Shown here: positions 8,105 to 14,392 of the stretch, piece by piece | Layout of the letters: every line of letters begins with the position of its first letter | Numbering within the stretch: the first letter of the stretch is position 1 | Program-made: the position numbers and the translations under genes | DNA from: Streptomyces sp. NRRL WC-3618 | Lineage (GTDB): Bacteria > Actinomycetota > Actinomycetes > Streptomycetales > Streptomycetaceae | Assembly: GCF_001280005.1 (NCBI RefSeq) | Contig: NZ_LGDW01000011.1 | Location: forward strand, 1-26,611 | Length of the DNA stretch: 26,611 bases | Reading direction: 5' to 3' | The notes under the pieces: model-generated | What the model was told of the DNA's origin: nothing | The model's input: only the letters and a program-made list of their open reading frames with translations | Database searches by the model: none

Positions 8105-8497
8105 TCAGGTCTCTCGCACGATCCCGGCGGCCTGCCTGATGAGGTCCACGGCTCGTTCGGGGTCACGCTGGGCGGCGGACGGCGGCTGTCGTGTCCTGCC
8201 GAACCGACCAGACGCCGACGTCCCGGCGCCGGCCGACACCACAACCCACCGCGGGAAGGACGTGTTCAGCGCCGGTACGAGGATCGCGACGGGTTTTTCA
8301 TGTTTGGCTGCCTGTCAGGCTTCCCAGGCTTGGCTGGCTTTGAGACCCTCGTACGCCTCACGCAGTTCGGGCGCCTCCTGTAGCTGTCTCGCCTCAACCG
8401 CGTTGACGACTTCCAGTGCCCGCCAGGACGAATTGCTGGCCGCGGACGTTCTACCCGTTGCTCCGGCGCCCAGTTGGACTGCGGTTGCGGAGCCGAC
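8105..8497 (-). pseudogene. Decayed coding remnant (two in-frame fragments), function unknown
   Basis: After the P450 stop codon (TGA 8500-8498) the same minus-strand frame stays open for 60 codons to TGA 8317-8315, then 69 more to TGA 8107-8105. Both pieces look protein-like: the first has WRALEVVNAVEARQLQEA and PELREAYEGLKA, the second KHEKPVAILVPAL and, at its end, DPERAVDLIRQAAGIVRET. Neither has a usable ATG, GTG or TTG at its head. Third-position GC is roughly 70-77%, clearly below the neighbours. KHEKPVAILVP recalls the conserved segment of Phd-type antitoxins, but this is too short to rely on. Most likely a degraded small gene or pair left by an insertion or deletion; chance openness of GC-rich DNA is the alternative. 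Confidence 0.3.
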
Positions 8498-9700
8498 TCA
8501 GTAGCGCACGGGAAGACTCAGCAGGCCGCGGGTCCGCATTGAGGGACGCCAACGCAGTTCGCGGAGTCGGGCATCCAGAGCGAGCCGGGGGAAGCGGGCG
8601 AGGAGGGCGGTGAGGGCGATCTCCGTCTCCAGCCGGGCCAGGGGCGCGCCGAGGCAGTAGTGGATGCCATGGCCGAGGGCGAGATGCCCGGTCGTGTCGC
8701 GCTCGATGTCGAGCCGGTCGGGATCGGCGAACCGGTGCGGATCGCGGTGGGCGGCGGCCAGGGACAGCAGGACGGTCTCACCGGCCGGAATTGCGACACC
8801 GCCAATGAGGATGTCCTCGGTGGGGAATCGGCGGATGGCCAGGGGAACGGGGCCGTCGTAACGGGCCAACTCCTCGACCGCGCCGCCCAGTCGACCGGGA
8901 TCGGCGCGGAGCGCGGTCAGTTGGTCGGGATGGCTGAGCAGGGCGAGGATGGCGTTGCCGATGAGGTGGACGGTGTTCTCGTACCCGGCGAAGAGGATGA
9001 GGAAGGCCAGGGACATGAGTTCGTCCTCGGTCAGCCCGTCCTCGTCGTCGCGCACGGCGATCAGGGCGGAGATCAGATCGTCGGCGGGGGCGGCTCGCTT
9101 GGCGGCGAGGAGCCCGGTGAAGAAACCGAGCATGGCCCGCACGGCTTCCTTCGCCCTGTCGGGCCGGGCCGGGTCCGGGGCCACCAGGTCATCGGTCCAG
9201 GACCGGAAGTCCTGCCGGTCGTCCGGGGCCACGCCCAGCAGATCGCAGATCACGGTGATCGGCAGGGGCGCGGCGTACGAGGGGATGAGGTCGGCGCGGC
9301 CGAGCGGTGCGATGGTGTCGAGCAGCGCGTCGGCGGTCTTCCTGATGGGTTCCCGCAGGAGCTCGACACGGCGCGGGGTGAACGCCTTGGACACCAGGCC
9401 CCGGATGCGGGTGTGATCCGGCGGGTCCATGTTCAGCAGATTCGCGTCCAGTGCCGGCGGCAGCGCGAGCCCGTGGTAGCCGCCGGGCTTCGCGTTGCGC
9501 TTGTCGAGGGAGAGCCGGGGGTCGGCGATGGCCTGGCGTACGTCGTCGTAGCGCGTGACCAGCCAGGCCGGAAGCCCGTCCGTCCCGGCGACGCGGTGGA
9601 CGGGCCCGGCCTCGCGGAGCCGGGCATACACCGCGTACGGGTCGGCGATCAGCTCCGCAGGGTCAACGGCGGGCGGTTCTCCGGGTGTTGTCGTCGACAT
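8498..9700 (-). CDS. Cytochrome P450
   Basis: Soluble bacterial haem monooxygenase, 400 residues, the usual length. It shows LLNMDPPDHTRIRGLVSKAF (C-helix region, about 88-107), the I-helix FAGYENT (237-243), the K-helix ExxR (E277-R280) and the haem loop LGHGIHYCLG with the ligand Cys349. Two positions deviate: Asn242 stands where most P450s have the oxygen-activating Thr, and Leu342 replaces the usual Phe of FGxGxHxCxG. The layout resembles Streptomyces CYP107/CYP105-type enzymes acting on polyketides or other small molecules. ATG 9700 is chosen because AGGGTGGAGG lies just upstream and the sequence before it (frame open to 10108) is not P450-like. No ferredoxin or reductase gene is adjacent, so electron partners must come from elsewhere. 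Substrate unknown. Confidence 0.93.
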   Translation of the reverse strand: MSTTTPGEPPAVDPAELIADPYAVYARLREAGPVHRVAGTDGLPAWLVTRYDDVRQAIADPRLSLDKRNAKPGGYHGLALPPALDANLLNMDPPDHTRIRGLVSKAFTPRRVELLREPIRKTADALLDTIAPLGRADLIPSYAAPLPITVICDLLGVAPDDRQDFRSWTDDLVAPDPARPDRAKEAVRAMLGFFTGLLAAKRAAPADDLISALIAVRDDEDGLTEDELMSLAFLILFAGYENTVHLIGNAILALLSHPDQLTALRADPGRLGGAVEELARYDGPVPLAIRRFPTEDILIGGVAIPAGETVLLSLAAAHRDPHRFADPDRLDIERDTTGHLALGHGIHYCLGAPLARLETEIALTALLARFPRLALDARLRELRWRPSMRTRGLLSLPVRY

Positions 9701-10199
9701 GGCCTCCACCCTAGACAGCGGAAGCCTTCCGCCACGGCGAAGACGACAAGCGCCCTGGTGTGCCGGCCCCGGACACCGTCGAGCCGCGTCGCCCCGACGC
9801 GAACCGACCGCTCGCCACCCGCGCCATCCCCTCACCGACCCACCCCCACAACCACCCCGCATCCCCACACCCTCATCACCTCTTCCGCCCCGGAAACCCG
9901 ATTTTTCGCCAACTCGGCCGCATCCAGCCGGTTCCGCATGATGTAACGAACAGATATGCGAGTGACGCGCCTGACCTGAACGTCCTCCGGGGCAGGCGAT
10001 GACAGGGCCGCCCCCGGAAAAAGCGTCAACCGGGGTTTCTCGGACTGGAGTTCTGGGCTGCCGGTCCGCCCACGTGCCCGTTCGGCGATTACCGGGCGGT
10101 ACCCCCAATATGGCGGAAACCGCTCAACTCAAAGCCTCGCTCTGTCACCATCAACGCCACCGTAAAACCAGGCGTCCGGAATGCGGCGGGGGGCGTGCC
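9701..10199. other. Divergent intergenic region between P450 and the Crp-like regulator
   Basis: About 500 bp with no supported gene. It must contain the promoters of both divergent genes, but no convincing -35/-10 pair was found. The relatively AT-rich stretches 9897-9910 and 9936-9962 are the best places to look. C-rich, A-rich DNA at 9820-9895 (repeats of CACCC/CATCC type) separates them. The regulator's frame is open upstream to 9999, but that translation has no family resemblance. Confidence 0.45.
9719..9731. promoter_or_regulatory. Short perfect palindrome just upstream of the P450 start
   Basis: CGGAAG-C-CTTCCG, 6-bp arms with one central base, 18 bases before the P450 ATG and directly before its ribosome binding site. 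It may be a repressor site or leader hairpin; chance is possible at this length. Confidence 0.3.
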
Positions 10200-10928
10200 A
10201 TGGGACTGCTGGGCAATGAGCTGGCGTTCGCGCAGGCACTGACCGCTCAGGAGCGTGAGGGCGTCATGGCCCTCGGGATTCCGAAGCGTTTCGCGGCCGA
10301 CGCCCATCTCCTCACCGAGGGCGACCGGTCCAGCCATGTTCTGATCGTCGTCAAGGGGTGGGTGACCGTTTCCGTCGCTACGGACCGGGGAGCGACCCGG
10401 CTGATACTCGGGCTGCGCGGGCCTGGTGAACTCCTCGGCGAGATGGCCGCGTTGGACCCGCATCCGCGCAGCGCCACCGTCCGGGCGCTGGGGCCGACCG
10501 AGGCCCAGGTCATCTCGGGGGACGCGTTCCGCCGGTTCCTCGCCCAGCATCCCCGGGTGAGCGGGCTGGTGATACGTCAGCTGACCGCCCGCCTGCGCAG
10601 CGCCGACCAGGAGCGGTCCGCGCTCGCCTCCCTCACCGTGCTGCAGCGCCTCGCCGGCCGGCTCAGCGAGCTCTCGGGGTCCGGCCAAGGCACACCGCGC
10701 GGACCGTACGCCCGTACAGCTCCGTCCAGTTCGTCCGTCGTCCAGCTGGCCCAGGACGAGCTGGCCGCCAGCATCGGAGCCACCCGGGAAGCCGTCGCCA
10801 AGAGCCTGCGGCTGCTGCGCACCCAGCGGATCGTGCGGACCGGCAACCGTGTCGTGGAGATCCTCGACCCCGAACTTCTCGCCCTCCTCGCCGACGGCCA
10901 CACGGACACGGAGGGACAACAGGCGTAA
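10200..10928 (+). CDS. Crp/Fnr family transcriptional regulator (cyclic-nucleotide-binding domain)
   Basis: DNA-binding regulator of 242 residues. Residues about 10-120 form a cNMP-binding beta-roll: LTEGDRSSHVLIVVKGWVTV, then GPGELLGEMAALDPHPRSATVRA. In that second stretch E81, R90 and S91 match the phosphate- and ribose-binding residues of Crp, so ligand binding is plausible. A dimer helix (about 123-155) leads to the helix-turn-helix LAQDELAASIGATREAVAKS (183-202) and the wing. No Cys cluster for an Fe-S centre is visible, arguing against an Fnr-type oxygen sensor. ATG 10200 is chosen because the domain begins right after it and a G-run lies about six bases upstream; ATG 10110 in the same frame is an alternative. 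It sits 156 bp upstream of a cyclase-like gene on the same strand, making it a candidate sensor of that protein's product. Confidence 0.88.
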   Translation: MGLLGNELAFAQALTAQEREGVMALGIPKRFAADAHLLTEGDRSSHVLIVVKGWVTVSVATDRGATRLILGLRGPGELLGEMAALDPHPRSATVRALGPTEAQVISGDAFRRFLAQHPRVSGLVIRQLTARLRSADQERSALASLTVLQRLAGRLSELSGSGQGTPRGPYARTAPSSSSVVQLAQDELAASIGATREAVAKSLRLLRTQRIVRTGNRVVEILDPELLALLADGHTDTEGQQA

Positions 10929-10944
10929 AACCTGCGGCCCGTCG

Positions 10945-10960
10945 TGTGTAAACGGCTACA
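10945..10960. promoter_or_regulatory. Candidate Crp-type binding site ahead of the cyclase-led cluster
   Basis: TGTGT-AAACGG-CTACA. Read as GTG-N6-GCTAC it differs at one position from the GTG-N6-GNCAC pattern reported for actinomycete Crp sites. It lies between the Crp-like gene and the cluster. One weak match in 156 bp can arise by chance. Confidence 0.25.
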
Positions 10961-11008
10961 GACGGCCCACGTCCCGGGCCCGACCCTGAGGGGACGACCC
11001 ACGACATA

Positions 11009-11067
11009 CCGAACGACAACCGAACGACAACCGAAGGCGATCGCACGCGATCACACGCGATCGACGC
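11009..11067. repeat. Two adjacent short direct-repeat arrays upstream of the cyclase-like gene
   Basis: An 11-bp unit CCGAACGACAA occurs at 11009-11019 and 11020-11030, with a partial third copy from 11031. A 10-bp unit CGATCRCACG follows at 11038-11047 and 11048-11057, with a diverged third at 11058-11067. CGATCGC (11038-11044) and GCGATCG (11057-11063) also form an inverted repeat. Near-helical spacing directly before the ribosome binding site suggests a protein-binding array or leader structure. Confidence 0.6.
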
Positions 11068-11084
11068 ATCAAGAGGGGGCACGG

Positions 11085-11858
11085 GTGGACCGCGACGCCA
11101 TGGATCTCGCCGAAGCGCACTACGAGTTGGTGATCAGCGTCGACGCACGGCGTTCCGGGCAGTACGACGACATCGACAAGCCTCGGATGCGCGCCCGGAT
11201 CTACCAGGTCGTGGAGACCGCGTTCACGCACGCCAAGGTCGCCCGGGACGCCGTCCACATGGAGGACCGCGGGGACGGCGTGCTGCTGTCGGTGTCCGCG
11301 CGGGTTCCGGTGACCCGGCTGCTCGGACTGTGGATGGTCGAGCTGCACGAGAGCCTGCGGGACGAGAACCGTGTGCTGAAGGTGCCGCTGGGGCTGCGGA
11401 TCGGGATGCACGTGGGCCCGGTGCGGCACGACGCGCACGGGATCTGCGGGCGCGCCGTCGACCTGGCCTGTCGGCTCGCAGACTCGGCCGCCGCCCGTGA
11501 ACTGCTCGACACCGAGGGCGCCGACCTCGTCCTGGTGACCTCCGGCTCCCTGTACGAGGACGTGGTGCGCGGCGGCGGCAAGTTCATCGAGCCCGAGCGC
11601 TACACCTCGGCCCGGCTGCCCCTCAAGGAGGGCGAGGTCACCGCCTGGCTCCACCTGCCCGGACGGCCCGCTCCCGGCGGCCCGGCCGCCGCACCCACGG
11701 CCGCCTCCCCCCGTACACCGGCACCCGCGCGGCCACGTACGGACAGCCCCGCCGACGACTCCGGTACGAGCTACTCCGCCCAGGGCGACATGTTCGTGAA
11801 CCACAACAGCAGCATCGGATCCGTGCACATGGGCCGGAAGGGCGGAGGCGACAGGTGA
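11085..11858 (+). CDS. Class III nucleotidyl-cyclase-like protein
   Basis: Predicted to make a cyclic nucleotide or to act as a cyclase-derived sensor. Residues about 12-190 follow the class III cyclase fold: LVISVD with D20 as first metal ligand, RGDGVLLSV with D64 as second, LRIGMHVGPV as the central strand, and GRAVDLACRLADS, where R130 matches the transition-state Arg but D126 replaces the usual Asn. VLVTSGSLYED resembles the end of the domain. A Pro/Ala linker (194-225) leads to a short hydrophobic/Asn tail, GDMFVNHNSSIGSVHMG. GTG 11085 is chosen because AGAGGGGG lies five bases upstream; ATG 11100 is the alternative. The stop overlaps the next gene's GTG (GTGA). With a PycTM-like gene three genes downstream, a Pycsar-type cyclase is the leading idea; product base and activity are unknown. 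Confidence 0.7.
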   Translation: MDRDAMDLAEAHYELVISVDARRSGQYDDIDKPRMRARIYQVVETAFTHAKVARDAVHMEDRGDGVLLSVSARVPVTRLLGLWMVELHESLRDENRVLKVPLGLRIGMHVGPVRHDAHGICGRAVDLACRLADSAAARELLDTEGADLVLVTSGSLYEDVVRGGGKFIEPERYTSARLPLKEGEVTAWLHLPGRPAPGGPAAAPTAASPRTPAPARPRTDSPADDSGTSYSAQGDMFVNHNSSIGSVHMGRKGGGDR

Positions 11859-14392
11859 GCGACGACCAGCAGTCGGACGACGTCGCCGAGACCCCCGACA
11901 AGGCACCAGACAAGGCCCCCGCCAAGACACCCGAGCGGGACCAGCCCGGCGGCAAGGAGAACGGCAGGGACGCCAAAGAGGGCAAGGACGGCAAAGAAGG
12001 CGCCGAGGGCAAGGACAAGAAAGAGGAGGACGGCAAGCAGGACGACAAGGACAACGAACGGGCGCTCGCCGCCGAGCGGTTCAAGGAGTACACCCGCGCC
12101 CCCTTCGCCGAGGAGCAGGGCGAGGACGGGCCCACCGACCTCGCCGCCGCCTCCCGTACGCGCCGCGCCACCCGGATGCTGTTCGAGTCCGGGCGGGATC
12201 TGACCAGCGTCGACCGCTCGTTCATCAGCAGCGCCCACTTCGGCGACATCTTCCTGGGCACCGACACCCACCCGCGCCTGCGCAGCGGTCCCGTGCCCGC
12301 CGACGAGCTGCGCAGGCTCCGCCGGGTGCAGGTGGTCCCCGACGGATACGTACTGCTGCGCAGCAAGCTTCGTGCGCGCCGGCTGCTGGTGCTCGGCGCC
12401 GCCCCCGGTACCGGCCGGACGAGTACGGCCCTCTCCCTGCTCGACGAGGTCACCTCCGACGCGCCCCGGGACACCGACGGCGACCCCGCCGCTTCGCCGG
12501 TGCGCCGGGTCGATCCGGACGGTGGCGTACGGCAGTTGGCGGGGCAGGTGGGCTCCGGGGGCGAGTTCCCGTCCGGTACCGGGTACCTCATGGAACTGTC
12601 GCTCACCCGGCCCGGCGCGCTGCCCCCGGACGAGATGGATCTCGACGAACTGGCCACCGCCCTGGCCCGGTGCGAGTCCTTCGCGGTACTCGTCGTCACC
12701 GTCGGCTCGGCGGCGGGCCCGGTCCTCGCCGGTCGCTACGGCATGCTCTGCCCGCCCGCGCCCACCCAGGAGCTCCTCACCACCCGGTTACGGGAACGGC
12801 TGGAGGAGCGGGTCGAGGAGGGGGCGGAGGACGGTGTGGAGGAGGGCGTGGACGAACTGCTTGTCCGCGCCGAGGAGTTGGTGCGGCGCGAGGACGTCGT
12901 GGAGGCCGTCGGGCTGAAGGACCTGCGGCCCGCCGAGGCCGAACTCCTCGCCTCCCTGCTGGCCGGCCGGCTGCTGGGCGAGCTGTCGCAGCGGGAGCTG
13001 CTGGCCGGCTGCCGCAGCCTCGCCGCCGACCAGGCCCAGGAGTGGTTCGCCGGCGTGGACCGGACGCTCGCCGCACCGGCCCGCAAGGGTGCGCGGGACG
13101 GCGAGGGCAGCGTCGAACGCGCGGGCACCGCCGCCCTGTTCCACCCGGTGGCGTTCCGGATCGCGCTGGCCGTTCTCGGCGGGGCCGCGCACAGCGCGGT
13201 GTCGTCCGCCGCCCATCTGCTGACGTGGGAACTGTCCGTCCAGTGCGACCCCGACCACACGCCCGCCCGCCCCCTGTTCTGCGACGACCCGGTGGCCGAC
13301 CTGGCCCTGTCCCGCGCCGAACTCACCGACGGCGAGGTCGAGGTGCCCGGCGCCGGCTCGGTGGCGGCCCGGCTGATCTGGTACCGGGGCGGCGCCCTGC
13401 CGTCGGCGGTGCTGGCCGAGCTGTGGGAGCGGCACTTCCCGGTGCGGGCGCCGGTCGTGCGCTGGCTGCGGCTGCTGGCGGACGACCAGCGCCCCCAGGT
13501 GTGGGTGCGCGCGGCGGTCGCCGCCGGGGAGCTGCTGGTACGGGACTTCGACCACGGGTTCGCCGAACTGGTCCGGCCGCTCGCCGAAGGCACCGCCCAC
13601 CGCAGGCTGTTCGCGGCCACGATGATGGACCAGGCCGCCGGTCACGCCTCGCACCGCAAAGCCGTACGGAAACTGGTCGAGGACTGGAGCCGGTCCCCGA
13701 CCTGGACCCTGCGGTCGACGGCGGCGGCGGCGCTGGGCTACGGCAACTGCGCGGACACGACCGGGGACGCGCTGGACGCCCTGGCCCGGATCGGGGTCCG
13801 CGACGACGGGGCGCAGTCGCTGCGGGCCGCCGCCGCGTTCAACGTCGTACGGCTGCTGGCGCTGCCGGACCGCGCGCAGGCGCCGAAGGTGCTGCGGCGG
13901 ATGGCCGAGTGGACCCAGCACAAGCGGGATGCGCACCAGGACCTCGGGCTGGCGGCCGCGATCTGGCTCGCCGAGACCAGGGTCGACAAGCTGCTCATCG
14001 ACGAGCCCGCGTCGTCGCTCGGGGAGCGCGGCGACTGGCCGCTGGCGCTCGCCCTGGCCGACACCCGGCCCGAACTGGCCATGCCCATAGCCGACTTGCT
14101 GTGGACGGCGCTGAACACGGCCCGCTCGAAGGACGTGGCCATGGACGCGCTGGAGGGCATGCTGCGCACCGCCGTACGCAAGGACGGCACCGAGTGGACG
14201 AGCCCGGGGCTGGCGGCGCTGCTGCCGGCGCTGGCCGCCGAGGAGACCGACCGGCGGCGGCTGGACTGGCTGCTGCGCCGAATGATGAACGACCCGGACG
14301 ACCCGTTCCCCGACGCCCGTGCCCGCTCCCTGTGGTGGATGGCCGTCAACCAGCGGACCCGGAGCGGGCAGGAGGAGAGAAGCCATGGCTGA
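11855..14392 (+). CDS. Large protein with degenerate P-loop domain and helical-repeat-like C-terminus
   Basis: Not a recognised family. The 845 residues divide into a highly charged, Lys/Asp/Glu-rich disordered N-terminus (about 1-70), a short conserved-looking stretch (FKEYTRAPF to about 170), a P-loop-like segment LVLGAAPGTGRTS (178-190) in which the Walker A Lys is Arg, a possible Walker B-like strand FAVLVVTVGS (276-285) with no acidic end, and an acidic helix (about 305-350). From about 420 to the end it is Ala/Leu-rich and helical, reminiscent of HEAT/ARM repeats and of STAND-type proteins. Leu312 is encoded by TTA (12788-12790), a bldA-type codon. GTG 11855 overlaps the cyclase stop, with GGAGG six bases before. 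Probably a scaffold or NTP sensor; ATP hydrolysis is doubtful. Confidence 0.72.
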   Translation: MSDDQQSDDVAETPDKAPDKAPAKTPERDQPGGKENGRDAKEGKDGKEGAEGKDKKEEDGKQDDKDNERALAAERFKEYTRAPFAEEQGEDGPTDLAAASRTRRATRMLFESGRDLTSVDRSFISSAHFGDIFLGTDTHPRLRSGPVPADELRRLRRVQVVPDGYVLLRSKLRARRLLVLGAAPGTGRTSTALSLLDEVTSDAPRDTDGDPAASPVRRVDPDGGVRQLAGQVGSGGEFPSGTGYLMELSLTRPGALPPDEMDLDELATALARCESFAVLVVTVGSAAGPVLAGRYGMLCPPAPTQELLTTRLRERLEERVEEGAEDGVEEGVDELLVRAEELVRREDVVEAVGLKDLRPAEAELLASLLAGRLLGELSQRELLAGCRSLAADQAQEWFAGVDRTLAAPARKGARDGEGSVERAGTAALFHPVAFRIALAVLGGAAHSAVSSAAHLLTWELSVQCDPDHTPARPLFCDDPVADLALSRAELTDGEVEVPGAGSVAARLIWYRGGALPSAVLAELWERHFPVRAPVVRWLRLLADDQRPQVWVRAAVAAGELLVRDFDHGFAELVRPLAEGTAHRRLFAATMMDQAAGHASHRKAVRKLVEDWSRSPTWTLRSTAAAALGYGNCADTTGDALDALARIGVRDDGAQSLRAAAAFNVVRLLALPDRAQAPKVLRRMAEWTQHKRDAHQDLGLAAAIWLAETRVDKLLIDEPASSLGERGDWPLALALADTRPELAMPIADLLWTALNTARSKDVAMDALEGMLRTAVRKDGTEWTSPGLAALLPALAAEETDRRRLDWLLRRMMNDPDDPFPDARARSLWWMAVNQRTRSGQEERSHG

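Noticed and set aside
8318..8497. P450 C-terminal extension by stop-codon read-through
   Set aside because: The P450 is complete at 400 residues ending LLSLPVRY, and the following frame has lower third-position GC; remnant or chance is simpler.
10000..10040. Minus-strand TTGACG near 10025 as P450 -35 box
   Set aside because: No acceptable -10 follows at 16-18 bp and it would give a leader of about 290 nt.
9701..10108. Upstream extension of the P450 gene to 10108
   Set aside because: P450s of this class begin as the 9700 start does; the extension has no similarity and overlaps the divergent promoter region.
9999..10199. Upstream extension of the Crp-like regulator
   Set aside because: The cNMP domain begins right after ATG 10200, giving a typical 242 residues; the extension is Arg/Pro-rich and unlike the family.
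11009..11067. CRISPR array at the direct repeats
   Set aside because: Units are 10-11 bp, contiguous and without spacers; no cas genes nearby.
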